Assembly: GCA_018830325.1 (NCBI GenBank)
Contig: JAHJSQ010000130.1
Coordinates: forward strand, 1-40,762
Source: Gammaproteobacteria bacterium
GTDB lineage: Bacteria; Pseudomonadota; Gammaproteobacteria; Methylococcales; Methylomonadaceae
Reading direction: 5' to 3'
Length of the DNA stretch: 40,762 nt
Shown here: positions 29,025 to 37,742 of the stretch, piece after piece
Layout of the letters: each line of letters opens with the position of its first letter
Numbering within the stretch: position 1 is the stretch's first letter
Position numbers and translations under genes: made by a program
Notes under the pieces: generated by a model
The model's database searches: none
Told to the model about the DNA's origin: nothing
Seen by the model: the letters and a program-made list of their open reading frames with translations, nothing else

Positions 29025-29582
29025 ATGACATCATCTAATCGCACCATGATCCCAGTGCTACTGGTCAGTTTTTTGGGAGCCTTCGCGCCAGAGTCTCAGG
29101 CTCAAAACACCCATCCCCGCGTTTGCGGCAGCTATGGCGAAATAGTCGGCCATAAAGCGCTTAATGCTTTCGGTAACCTGGGTGGCTCGGTACTTGAATT
29201 ACCGAAGAATGTCATCAATACATCGAATCAAAGCAACGTTTTTTACGGCTTCACCGGAGGCCTTTTTAAAGGCATCGTCAACATGGCAGGCCGGATAGGC
29301 GTCGGCGTCGCCGACTTGGTAACGATTCCGCTTCCGACCAAACCCATCGCATATCCTCTCTATGTTTGGGATGATTTCGACATCGATACAACCTACGGCG
29401 AAGCTTACCGTCTCTACCAATGCACACCGAAACCGAAACCCATCGTCCAAACCCCGGAACCGGAGCCCGTCATTGAGCCCGAACCGGCGGTATTCACTCC
29501 GCAGCCAATAGAGACACCGAAAGTCTATCACGACACCACACGTAAAATAGACCAGTTATTCAAAGAAGAAATGCATAAATAA
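29025..29582 (+). CDS. Secreted protein resembling the exosortase-associated TIGR04073 family
   Basis: 185 residues. A signal peptide ending near ESQAQN (about 27) and AGGA 8 nt before the ATG. The core FYGFTGGLFKGIVNMAGRIGVGVADLVTIPLPT followed by YPLYVWDDFDIDTTYGEAYR matches my memory of the TIGR04073 family, small exported proteins that co-occur with exosortase systems. The C-terminus is proline/glutamate-rich (PKPKPIV, PEPEPVIEPEP), probably a periplasmic spacer. No exosortase or PEP-CTERM gene is in the window, so its role is unknown. Confidence 0.65.
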   Translation: MTSSNRTMIPVLLVSFLGAFAPESQAQNTHPRVCGSYGEIVGHKALNAFGNLGGSVLELPKNVINTSNQSNVFYGFTGGLFKGIVNMAGRIGVGVADLVTIPLPTKPIAYPLYVWDDFDIDTTYGEAYRLYQCTPKPKPIVQTPEPEPVIEPEPAVFTPQPIETPKVYHDTTRKIDQLFKEEMHK

Positions 29583-29930
29583 CGAAACCAGGAGGAACCG
29601 AGCATTAGGTGTTCCGCCGACTGTTCTCACGATCTCGGTCTTTGAATACTAGAGTATATGCACACAAAAAGCATCGGGACTCTTAATAAAACCAATATAT
29701 CATGTCCGCCGATAACCCTCTTTGCTTAGCCAAATTGCACTCATCCGAATGTGTACAGCACTTTCATTTTCCGGGCTGATTAATAAATTTTCACGACCTA
29801 CTATGAAAGTGCGGACCGAACTCCTCATAAAATAGAAAAGATATTTATGACCACACCCTAAGCACTGCCGAAATTTGAAGTGCGATGGTTACATATTCTT
29901 AGAGCGCTGTATACGTAACAGAACTGAAGT
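29583..29930. other. Intergenic region with an imperfect inverted repeat
   Basis: 348 bp between the secreted-protein gene and the end of the convergent VOC gene. CACTTTCAT (about 29759) and ATGAAAGTG (about 29803) face each other, and CACTTTCATTTTCCGGG recurs near 33150. No gene or clear terminator otherwise. Confidence 0.5.
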
Positions 29931-31196
29931 CTAAGCCGGAAATTCTTCCGACAAAGGCTTTAGTTTTACAGACGTAGACGATTGAATATTAAGCAATTCT
30001 TCTTCAACACCAGCGGCATGCGTCAATTCCGCGACATTTTGTTTAGTGAAAAATCCGTCGAAATCGCCAAATCGCTGCACATATTCAATGATTAATGACG
30101 AATGCTCTGAAGCACTTGAAAATATCTGCTTAATACCTTCTTCTCTCGAACCGATAACGTCCAACAAAAACTTTTTTCCCTGACGAGAAATCTCACTCAC
30201 CACGTAGTCGATATTTTCCATGCCGTTATATTCGCCGTCATTAACACCGATCGCTAAATGATGCAGGCGAGGCCCGTAATTGCGGACAAAGGTTTCGGTC
30301 GGTGACGGTAACTTTTCCAAGTGATTGACAAAATATGGCGTATTGTTAGCCGTAAACACTTTTGCAGGACTATTGATCTCATCCGAAAAATGCACGCTTT
30401 TAGTCACATTAGTTGAAGAATTTTGGTCTTTGATATCGTATGAACCCCAATAAAAATAACTCGACAACGATAGCCATTCGAGAATCGCGGTTTCGCGATT
30501 CTGGCTATAAATACGTGTTGCCAAGTGATCGATGGGATTCAATAACTTGTCGATACCGAGCTCTTCCTGCAGCTCTTTGGCTTTCCGGTAAGCCGTTTGC
30601 ACATCGTCTCGAATCTGGGAAAGCCCCAATGAATAGACCCTGATCTGGTTTTCCGGTCGCTCCATATAAGCGACAATATTATGGCTATAGGGAGAAGGCT
30701 TACTGATCGCCAAATTACCCGGCAGCTCCAATCGACGAATCTCATCTTGCGAAAAAAAGCGAAATTCACGCTCTTGTTGCAAACGCGTCACCTCGCTCAT
30801 GTTTTCCACTCGAAGAATTTCACCCATATAACGACTGTTCGGCTTGCTCGCACCAATTGGGTAGACTTCATTCAAACTTCGAAAAATACCCATAGTCGAT
30901 GAGTCTTTCACCTCCCTAATCAGCAGGTCGGGCGAATTCATATCGATACGCAAAATATGCGTCCAATGAGATTCGCTTTCCAGCGTCACGAGATAATGAT
31001 AAGGCGTCATTAAGCAAAGTTCGCCGACATAGCGAATAGAGTGGCCAGGATCCACAGTGATCATTAGCGCGTCGATCTGCCCTATCATGTCGGTCAAACC
31101 AACACGATCCCGTTCGGTCAAAAGCTCGCGCAGATAATGTTCGAAAAAATCGGAATTCTCTTTGTCACCGTGGCGTGGGAAAGAAAGTGATTTCAT
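29931..31196 (-). CDS. HPPD-like VOC-superfamily protein, putative 2-His-1-Glu iron dioxygenase
   Basis: 421 residues from the ATG at 31196, which has AGGAAG 7 nt upstream; a further ATG at 31226 is less well placed. The C-terminal half resembles 4-hydroxyphenylpyruvate dioxygenase. NPIDHLATRI gives a first histidine (about 223), GPRLHHLAIGV a second (about 313), and LIIEYVQRFGDFDGFF a glutamate (about 371), the arrangement of metal ligands in HPPD. The GF..GN helix end of true HPPD is changed to FDGFFTKQN. The N-terminal 200 residues are not recognised. The substrate is unknown and it is probably not canonical HPPD. It lies downstream of an SSS symporter gene on the same strand. Confidence 0.7.
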   Translation of the reverse strand: MKSLSFPRHGDKENSDFFEHYLRELLTERDRVGLTDMIGQIDALMITVDPGHSIRYVGELCLMTPYHYLVTLESESHWTHILRIDMNSPDLLIREVKDSSTMGIFRSLNEVYPIGASKPNSRYMGEILRVENMSEVTRLQQEREFRFFSQDEIRRLELPGNLAISKPSPYSHNIVAYMERPENQIRVYSLGLSQIRDDVQTAYRKAKELQEELGIDKLLNPIDHLATRIYSQNRETAILEWLSLSSYFYWGSYDIKDQNSSTNVTKSVHFSDEINSPAKVFTANNTPYFVNHLEKLPSPTETFVRNYGPRLHHLAIGVNDGEYNGMENIDYVVSEISRQGKKFLLDVIGSREEGIKQIFSSASEHSSLIIEYVQRFGDFDGFFTKQNVAELTHAAGVEEELLNIQSSTSVKLKPLSEEFPA

Positions 31197-31369
31197 GGTA
31201 TGTCTTCCTGAAATTTGTTCTTGCATCAGGCCGTTACCGGCCCATTAAACAAATTTATTAAGCACAAGACATACCATATCGCGACAACACCTATTTTTAT
31301 TCAATATCAATTACGTACAAAAAACCCTCTGAAACTAACGATTTGTTTATGCGTCAAGATTGTGCATTA

Positions 31370-31413
31370 GGATTTGGTCATAAATAACTTCCCTATTTTT
31401 AATGCAAGGTTCA
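31370..31413. repeat. Family A remnant, one end only (copy 5)
   Basis: GGATTTGGTCATAAATAACT and the following CCCTATTTTTAATGCA match the GGTC-type end of family A, including the preceding TTA (31367-31369). The similarity stops after about 44 bp. It lies between the SSS symporter gene and the VOC gene. Confidence 0.8.
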
Positions 31414-31427
31414 TGAAGATATTTGCA

Positions 31428-32852
31428 CTAAGAAACGTTCACCTTATGTTTATTCCATAAATGCCGGAATAACTCGGCTAAACAAAGAATGATCAATCCC
31501 GTAACTATCCCGACCAAACCTTCGTAAGCTTTCTCGTGCAAATCCAGATAACGCCATAATATGGCGACCGCCAAGCCGCTCGCGACTGCAGCAAGACTCG
31601 CGAATTGAGTGGGCCGCATTCCCACGCATAACACCAACAGTAAAGGCGCAAAGGCGCTTGCCAATCCGGACCATGCCATGATTACCAAGCTGAACACACT
31701 ATGATTATTTGCTAAGGCACCGAGTAAAGCCAAGAATGTCACGACAATGGTTACCCCTTTGATCAAATACTGGTTTTCGATTTGATGAGGCAAGATGTCG
31801 TGAGTCAACGCCGCCGAACAGCTTAACACCACCGAATCGGCAGTGGACATAGTGGCTGCGAATAAACCCGCTAAAATCAAACCGACCATGGCTGGAGACA
31901 ACAACTCCATAGCCATCGTCGGTAACGCCAACTCGGCATCGAAAGCCTCCGTATCGACCAGATAAATGCGGGAAAGCAGCCCTACGCCGGTGGCCGCCAA
32001 GTAAAACGCAATATACCAAAGGTAATACCACAAACGTGCTTTGTTCATACTGGCGGTATCGTCAAGCGTCATGAAGCGCACCATGATATGAGGCTGACCG
32101 ATGACCGACAATCCGGCAAAAAGCCAACTGATTGCGAATAATAAACCGCCGGCAATACCCGGCAAGGCCAAAGACTTAGGGAACCAGTCTAAAAAACCGT
32201 CAATCGCTTGCATTTGCATTAGGGTCGATTCGATCCCACCCAACGCCTGAGTGGCTGTCACCAATAACACACTCATGGCAACGATCATCACTATCGACTG
32301 CGCAGCATCCGTCCAAATAGAGGCTCGAATACCGCCCGCGAAGCAATACAAGGTAACTAATACGCTACCCATAACCGCTCCTGCCCATGACGGCCATCCG
32401 AAAAGTACATGCAATGCCTTACTACCGGCGACCAGTTGCGCGCTGGCGTAAGCCAATAGAAAAACCAACGAAATCACGCCGATAACCCGTTGCAGCGCCG
32501 GCTGATTCCCCCCTGCGCTCCAGACGCTAAGCACGCCGGCGTAACTGACTTCACCGGTGGTTGTGGCCGCTGCCTTAAGTCGTTTATGCACCAATAGCGA
32601 TGCTAAAAAATCTCCGGCAATCCATCCTATCATTAACCAAATGGCAGCGAGTCCGGTGACATAGGTATAACCGATAACGCCGATGAACATATAGCCACTG
32701 TTATTCGTAGCCACCGCCGATAAACCAACCAGCCAAGGTTTGACATTGCCGCTGGCCAAGTAATAATCCTGCTTGGTGCCACGGCTTTGCCAGAAGGATG
32801 CTAAGCCAATTAGCGTAAACAGCAGTAAAAAAAAACTAAACGAGAGAACCAT
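31428..32852 (-). CDS. Sodium:solute symporter family (SSS) transporter, PutP/PanF-like
   Basis: 474 residues starting MVLSFSFFLLLFTLIGLASF, with AGGAG 7 nt upstream. An in-frame extension to 33053 would add 67 residues of non-hydrophobic sequence and overlap a repeat, so it is rejected. About 13 membrane helices. Family features are GNVKPWLVGLSAVATNNSGYMFIG (Na+ site region of helix 1) and FAGGIRASIWTDAAQSIVMI, the SSS signature. The substrate cannot be read from sequence; members carry proline, pantothenate or compatible solutes. Its location near the ectoine genes makes an osmolyte plausible (inference). Confidence 0.87.
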   Translation of the reverse strand: MVLSFSFFLLLFTLIGLASFWQSRGTKQDYYLASGNVKPWLVGLSAVATNNSGYMFIGVIGYTYVTGLAAIWLMIGWIAGDFLASLLVHKRLKAAATTTGEVSYAGVLSVWSAGGNQPALQRVIGVISLVFLLAYASAQLVAGSKALHVLFGWPSWAGAVMGSVLVTLYCFAGGIRASIWTDAAQSIVMIVAMSVLLVTATQALGGIESTLMQMQAIDGFLDWFPKSLALPGIAGGLLFAISWLFAGLSVIGQPHIMVRFMTLDDTASMNKARLWYYLWYIAFYLAATGVGLLSRIYLVDTEAFDAELALPTMAMELLSPAMVGLILAGLFAATMSTADSVVLSCSAALTHDILPHQIENQYLIKGVTIVVTFLALLGALANNHSVFSLVIMAWSGLASAFAPLLLVLCVGMRPTQFASLAAVASGLAVAILWRYLDLHEKAYEGLVGIVTGLIILCLAELFRHLWNKHKVNVS

Positions 32853-33290
32853 TAATACTCCTATCTGGCCAAAAAAAACTCTAATTTTCAGGAGGTGCAG
32901 GGTATTCGAAAAAGGTGCAGGAGAGTGCTGCTGAACAGACGCTCCTCGCATCGTCACCAAATTTGAACGCTTTTTCAGCATGAACCTAAAAGAGCTGCCG
33001 GTATTTGTTGTAGATCGTTCTTGCTGGGCCAAATCAAATAATGAAGGACTCAAGACAAACGGCAGTTTGAGGCACTCAACTGCTCTTATTACTGTGAAAG
33101 CTCGAAGATTCGAAGTCTTTATCTAATTTTTCGATATGAAACACAATGCCGGCTCTCCCACTTTCATTTTCCGGGGCGATTGCCAGGCATTCATGAACGT
33201 AAGAAAGAAGGAATTAATCCCGTTTGAGTCATTTGGCTATGGCCTGTTACGAACACCATCAGACTTGTGTTTATCAACAGAAGACAGAAG
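32853..33290. other. Intergenic region upstream of the SSS symporter gene
   Basis: 438 bp. It holds a degenerate family B element (32985-33090) and a copy of CACTTTCATTTTCCGGG near 33150 that is shared with about 29759. It should contain the symporter promoter, but none is clear. Confidence 0.5.
32985..33090. repeat. Family B element, degenerate shorter copy 2
   Basis: Begins CCTAAAAGAGCTG and ends CTCAACTGCTCTT, the family B termini. In between it keeps GTTGTAGATCGTTCTTGCTG and AACGGCAGTTTGAGGC from the longer copy at 10698-10866. The right end is eroded and no target duplication is visible. Confidence 0.65.
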
Positions 33291-34175
33291 TTAATGAGTG
33301 TTATCTTCGCCGGGCAACAACTCGATAAACGGCTCAAAGTCTTTTAAGGCCTGCAACGCAGGGTCATCGGCAAACTTATCGCGATAATCCTCAGTGCGTT
33401 GCAGCGCCTCGGATAAACAGTTAACGGCCTCTTCATATTGATTCAATGCGGTATACGCACAAGCCAATTGGTAAAAAGCATGGCCGTTTTCAGGGTCGAT
33501 TTTCAACGCTTGCTGACATAGATTGACAGCCCACTGCGGCTCCCCCATATCGAGTACCGCATCAGCCTTATAAGTCAATGCTTCGCAATCCTCGGGACGC
33601 AATTTTAAAATTTGATCGTAGATGGCGATTTTATTGGCCAAACTACTTGCTTGCCCTGCCCTGAGCCACAGTGATTGCACATCTTGCGTCCGCTCGATAT
33701 CCTCGCCGATTTTCTCAATCAATTGTGCTTCTTTGTTGAGTTGTTGCTCGACAATTGCCAAACGCTCTTCGTATTCATGGACCAGTTTCGATACTTTCTT
33801 ATCCGCCATGGACTGTACACGCTCTTTGATATCTCTGAGCGAGGTCCAACCCAGCAGCACCAAAATAGTACTGGCACCGGCAATCAAGTAGAAAAAATAA
33901 GTGACTGTATTGGTGGCGTAAGTGACGCCTCTATCGACCGAGCTGAGCTCTCTATCCACAATTTGCTGAATCAGCTCATTCCTCTGCGCTGCCATGTCCA
34001 TACGCAACTGCTTAAGTTCATCCAGCATATAGCGCTCGATGAACGGACTATATAAAGGCTTATCCAAAGACTCAATCGCATCTAAGCGCTCTTGAACCTC
34101 TGCTTCATCGTCGACTGCCTCGCCCATCACGGAACAAGGCGCCAGCACGATCAACACCATTAACATTCTAAGCAT
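33291..34175 (-). CDS. TPR membrane protein overlapping ectD
   Basis: 294 residues from the ATG at 34175, which lies 5 bp before the ectD stop ends; the ATG at 34166 just after that stop is an alternative. It has a signal peptide-like start (MLRMLMVLIVLAPCSVMGEA), a periplasmic helical stretch (about 25-90), a membrane helix at about 91-110 (VTYFFYLIAGASTILVLLGW), a coiled coil (about 120-165), and a C-terminal set of three or four TPR motifs (AIYDQILKLRPEDCEALTYKA, AVNLCQQALKIDPENGHAFYQLACAY). The TPR part would face the cytoplasm. Function unknown; the overlap suggests translational coupling with the ectoine hydroxylase. Confidence 0.82.
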   Translation of the reverse strand: MLRMLMVLIVLAPCSVMGEAVDDEAEVQERLDAIESLDKPLYSPFIERYMLDELKQLRMDMAAQRNELIQQIVDRELSSVDRGVTYATNTVTYFFYLIAGASTILVLLGWTSLRDIKERVQSMADKKVSKLVHEYEERLAIVEQQLNKEAQLIEKIGEDIERTQDVQSLWLRAGQASSLANKIAIYDQILKLRPEDCEALTYKADAVLDMGEPQWAVNLCQQALKIDPENGHAFYQLACAYTALNQYEEAVNCLSEALQRTEDYRDKFADDPALQALKDFEPFIELLPGEDNTH

Positions 34176-35127
34176 AAATCGACTGGTCGGCAGCAGCGAT
34201 AAAAGGCCGCGGCTCAATAGCACGTATAGCCTTGCGACTGCAAAGGTATTCGGGACGAGGCGATAAACCGCAAAACGGCCATGTCACTCGATTACTGATC
34301 GCGTTATAGACGAAAAAGACATTGGAGCGAGGCCACGGGGTGATATTACTGTTCGAACCATGCATCATATTACTGTCGAAAATTAAGACACTACCAGGTT
34401 TTCCGATAGCCGATACAATGCCGCCATCGGCAACCAAGCTAGCCAAGCATTCATCGCTGGGTATCCCGTACTCCTGCTTTTTCAACGAGACCGAATAATG
34501 ATTCTCCGGCGTTTCTTCTTCGCAAACGACAAATTTTTTATGCGATCCGGGAATCAACATTAAAGCCCCGTTACGCTGGTCGTTTTCAGTCAGAATAATG
34601 GACATGCTGAGCGCACGCATTCTGGGCATGCCGTCTTCAACATGCCAGGTTTCAAAGTCGGAATGCCAATTAAATTCCTTACCACGAAAACCCGGTTTAT
34701 AGTTTAAGCGCGACTGATGAATGTAAACCCGATCATTCAAAAGATGCTGGGCCAACCCCGCTAAACGATTATCGGCAGCTAATCTTTTAAAGACCGGACT
34801 GATCTCATGAATTTTAAAGAGTGAACGGATTTCGTCGCTGGATAATTCAGTTATCGCTTCCGCTGAGGCTTTTATCTCTTTATCGTCATTCAAACGATTG
34901 AGCTCTTGCCTGAAACAATCGACTTCCCGCTCATTAAAAACATTATCAAGAATAAGAAAACCCTGTCGTTCATAACGAGCTTGCAAGTCCTCGGTAATAA
35001 GGCTTGGGTTAGCGGTTTGAGCATAAACCACAGGGTCTACGCGTTGAATTATTTTCGGTTTATCACCGTTACGAGATTGATAAACATCTTCGCTTTGTTC
35101 GGACTGTTCGGCTTTCTCGGTAATCAT
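34168..35127 (-). CDS. ectD: Ectoine hydroxylase EctD
   Basis: 319 residues. An Fe(II)/2-oxoglutarate dioxygenase that converts ectoine to 5-hydroxyectoine. The EctD consensus segment is present as FNWHSDFETWHVEDGMP (about 152-168), with iron ligands H155 and D157; the third ligand is H256 in SNMMHGSNSN. QSRLNYKPGFRGKEF precedes it, as in known EctD proteins. It is on the same strand as the ectABC-ask operon, 398 bp beyond the ask stop, so it may have its own promoter. Length slightly exceeds the usual about 300 because of a 25-residue N-terminal extension. Confidence 0.95.
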   Translation of the reverse strand: MITEKAEQSEQSEDVYQSRNGDKPKIIQRVDPVVYAQTANPSLITEDLQARYERQGFLILDNVFNEREVDCFRQELNRLNDDKEIKASAEAITELSSDEIRSLFKIHEISPVFKRLAADNRLAGLAQHLLNDRVYIHQSRLNYKPGFRGKEFNWHSDFETWHVEDGMPRMRALSMSIILTENDQRNGALMLIPGSHKKFVVCEEETPENHYSVSLKKQEYGIPSDECLASLVADGGIVSAIGKPGSVLIFDSNMMHGSNSNITPWPRSNVFFVYNAISNRVTWPFCGLSPRPEYLCSRKAIRAIEPRPFIAAADQSIYA

Positions 35128-35525
35128 TGAACATTTAACCCATATTGATTAAAGACTTCACGACAACAGATACCCCCGGTCATCGGTCATTCCCAACTTA
35201 CGCAGGGCTTACCCGTACATCTTAAGTTTATTGAAAAAAGACGGTTAAACCATTCATTGCTCGACTGACTTGCCATGAATGGCTTAACCATGGACGAAAG
35301 TTGACTTGCGACTCGCCTTAATCCGCTACCGCTCTAGCTGTCAACTCATAAGCACCTTAAGCATTCGGTCATAAATAACTTCCCTATTTTTGGAGGGTTC
35401 GGCCGCTCGATTGGCAGGACGCCGTGAACCCACACCTCATACCTTCATAAAATCAGCCCTTTTTTGAGTACAAAAGGAGTAATGTATCGTTTTGGCCAAA
35501 CTGAAGAAGGGTTTCAGCAGCACCA
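35128..35525. other. ask-ectD spacer
   Basis: 398 bp, no gene supported. It contains a one-ended family A remnant (35361-35437). The remaining sequence next to ectD presumably holds its promoter; none is evident by eye. Confidence 0.5.
35361..35437. repeat. Family A remnant, one half (copy 6)
   Basis: GCATTCGGTCATAAATAACT, CCCTATTTTTGGAGGGTTCGG and CTCGATTGGCAGGACGCC match the GGTC-type half. It then runs into GTGAACCCACACCT, which corresponds to the start of the inner stem in copy 7 (GTGAACCCAGCACCT) and stops there. TAA precedes it (35358-35360). Confidence 0.8.
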
Positions 35526-36968
35526 TCAGGACGCGAGGCATATTGCAATTCCGTGATCATGGACCTCCACCAGATGACTATGCAAACTTTTGATCGCGTC
35601 AGTGTAGGCATCTTCATCTATCACAAACTGCATATCGACTTGACGCATTGACTGATGCATCGCCAACACGCTGATCTGTTTCTCTGCCAGTGCCGAGACA
35701 GTTTTAGCCAGAATACCGGGAATTTTCATGTCACTGCCGATGGCGGAAACAATCGAAACTTTTTGCTGATTGATTTCGGCATCCGGATAGATCTCTTGCA
35801 AAGCATCGCGGATGCGGCGGATTTTTTTCAGACTGGCAGATAAATAATGGGTAATGGTATTGGCATTAATATCTTTGGAAACAATATGCGCTCTGAAGCG
35901 ACGGATCAGCGCCAGGATTTCCTGATCGTAATTGTGGATCTCGCCGGCCATGTTTTGATCGAATACCTCGAAAGCATAGACGCCTTTACACCCGGCAATA
36001 ATTTCTACACAAGGCTTACTGCTGACATAGTCGCCGGTAATCAGCGTCCCGGCATGATCCGGCTCAAAGGTATTTCTGACGCGAAGCGCTATCGCGTTCT
36101 GACGCAAGCCTTTTGCTGCCTTGGGATGAATCGCTTCCATGCCCAGGTTCGCAAGCTGGTCGGCCACATCGTAATTGGTACGGCCAATCGGCACGGCCTT
36201 GTCTTCACCTACCAGACGCGGATCTGCGCTGCTGAGATGAAATTCCTTATGAATGATGGCTTCATCCGCCTCTGTCAGCACCGCAATCCGGCTAAAGGTC
36301 ATTTCACTGTAGCCCCGATCAAACGTTGACATCAACCCGTCAATACTGTGCGCATAGCCTGTGGCAATTGGTAGCTGCTGACTCAGATCGATCTCAGCAA
36401 AGGCTTTTTTAATGCGTTCGTCGAGCGTCATGTGTTTATCGGTCTGCCAACCGGTCAGATCGACAAAGACTGCGTTAATACCGTCTTGTTGCAGCAACTG
36501 GACAGTGTTCCACGCACTGTGCGCCTCACCGATACTAGCCAGCATTTCCCGAACGGTAGAAAGATGTGCATCCAGTGAAAAATGACCATGCTGACAAAGA
36601 CGCTGCAAATCGGCCAGACAGCGTTCCGTGTCATCAAGCCGTTCGCCAATGAACGCGTCGGCTTTTTTGATGGCCTCAGCAGTGTCAAAAATGTTGGCAT
36701 TGATTGCAAACATTTCTTGCTTAAGTGTTACCAACGAAGCCTGCCAGCCGGCATCGTTTAGACTGTTGGCAAACTGACCATAAATTCCGGCATGACCGTT
36801 TTTTTTGTGCTCCAGCAACATATCGGTGATGCCACCGTAGGCGGAGACCACAAAAATACGCTGATACAGATCCTCACGATGGACAGGCTTGAGAATGATA
36901 TTGTCGCGCACTGCGACATAATCACTCATGGATGTGCCGCCGATTTTTTCAACGGTGTGAAACGTCAT
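35526..36968 (-). CDS. ask: Ectoine-type aspartokinase (Ask_ect)
   Basis: 480 residues from the ATG at 36968, with AGAGAGGA 5 nt upstream; a longer frame to 36992 is less likely. It starts MTFHTVEKIGGTSMSDY, the aspartokinase KxGGTS motif, then an amino-acid kinase domain (to about 335, with FDRGYSEMTFSRIAVLTEADEAIIHKEFHLSSADPRLV) and C-terminal ACT domains (from about 385, VSIVSAIGSDMKIPGILAKTVSAL). It phosphorylates aspartate. Its place as last gene of ectABC-ask indicates the specialised ectoine aspartokinase, which is known to be relatively insensitive to feedback. Confidence 0.95.
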   Translation of the reverse strand: MTFHTVEKIGGTSMSDYVAVRDNIILKPVHREDLYQRIFVVSAYGGITDMLLEHKKNGHAGIYGQFANSLNDAGWQASLVTLKQEMFAINANIFDTAEAIKKADAFIGERLDDTERCLADLQRLCQHGHFSLDAHLSTVREMLASIGEAHSAWNTVQLLQQDGINAVFVDLTGWQTDKHMTLDERIKKAFAEIDLSQQLPIATGYAHSIDGLMSTFDRGYSEMTFSRIAVLTEADEAIIHKEFHLSSADPRLVGEDKAVPIGRTNYDVADQLANLGMEAIHPKAAKGLRQNAIALRVRNTFEPDHAGTLITGDYVSSKPCVEIIAGCKGVYAFEVFDQNMAGEIHNYDQEILALIRRFRAHIVSKDINANTITHYLSASLKKIRRIRDALQEIYPDAEINQQKVSIVSAIGSDMKIPGILAKTVSALAEKQISVLAMHQSMRQVDMQFVIDEDAYTDAIKSLHSHLVEVHDHGIAICLAS

Positions 36969-37027
36969 AACGTCCTCTCTTACTTCGGGCATGCCGAGGG
37001 CCTCTACCGCCCTGCCATGATTGAAAA

Positions 37028-37432
37028 TTAGTCACTGACTGTTTCGGCTTCCAGTTCATAGGCACCTTCTGCGTTGTGTACTTCCTTGCCGTTTAGAGGC
37101 GGATTAAAAACACAAGCCAATTTCAGTTCCTTGAAGGCACGCAGAATATGCCGATCGTGTTGATCCAGGTTATAGAGTGTGCCTGGGGTGATAGAATACT
37201 TCTTGCCATCGTCCAGCGTTTCCACTTCGCCTTCACCACTGATGCAATACACCGACTCTAGGTGATTCTGGTAATGCATGCGAAAATCGGCACCGGCAAA
37301 AATGGTGGTGATATGAAAGGAATAGCCCATACCGTCATCCTTCAGTAGCATTCGGGTGCTTTCCCAGTTGCCGTCAGGTGAAACGATGCGTCTGTTAGTC
37401 TGCTGTGCGTCTTGTAACTGTCTTACGATCAT
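37028..37432 (-). CDS. ectC: L-ectoine synthase
   Basis: 134 residues, the usual EctC size. A cupin-fold enzyme that cyclises N-gamma-acetyl-diaminobutyrate to ectoine. Family signatures are [16 protein letters not shown] at the start, [14 protein letters not shown] (about 34-47), [18 protein letters not shown] (about 54-71) with the metal-site glutamate, and [15 protein letters not shown] (about 86-100) with the ligand His. The gap to ectB is 310 bp, almost all of it family A copy 7. Confidence 0.97.
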   Translation of the reverse strand: MIVRQLQDAQQTNRRIVSPDGNWESTRMLLKDDGMGYSFHITTIFAGADFRMHYQNHLESVYCISGEGEVETLDDGKKYSITPGTLYNLDQHDRHILRAFKELKLACVFNPPLNGKEVHNAEGAYELEAETVSD

Positions 37433-37485
37433 TTTAGTTCTCTTCAGTAGGTTCTCGAATAGGCTGGTTGGCTCAGCGGGCTTTA

Positions 37486-37742
37486 GGATTTCGTGAAAAA
37501 TAACTTCCTGGAGCTATGAGTTTTGTAGCGGGTTCAGTAACTCGCTTGACAGGACGCCGTGAACCCAGCACCTAAATTATGCAAGACAGTTACCATAGCC
37601 AAAAGGCTATGGAATTTAGGTGCTGGGTGAATACGTCCGTGTAGTCTTGACGGCGGATTTCCCTGCCGCCGACACCTGTCAATCGAGTTACCGAACCTGC
37701 TTACCGTGCATTAAAAATAGGGAAGTTATTATGGCCGAATCC
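37486..37742. mobile_element. Family A palindromic MITE, copy 7 (257 bp), inserted between ectB and ectC
   Basis: Begins GGATTTCGTGAAAAATAACT and ends AAGTTATTATGGCCGAATCC, flanked by TTA at 37483-37485 and 37743-37745. The inner stem is nearly perfect: ACCCAGCACCTAAATT with AATTTAGGTGCTGGGT around CCATAGCC AAAA GGCTATGG. Outside it are AGTAACTCGCTTGACAGG and CCTGTCAATCGAGTTAC. The right-hand TTA is also the complement of the ectB TAA stop. Confidence 0.9.

Noticed and set aside
31229-31244. GGCCG-GTAA-CGGCC hairpin upstream of the VOC gene as a riboswitch or attenuator
   Set aside because: A single 5-bp stem is too little; no conserved aptamer or T-run accompanies it.
32853-33053. N-terminal extension of the SSS symporter
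   Set aside because: The 67 added residues are not hydrophobic, overlap a family B repeat, and the ATG at 32852 has an excellent AGGAG at 7 nt.
35847-36329. Antisense frame of 160 codons over ask
   Set aside because: A shadow of the aspartokinase gene with no recognisable domain.
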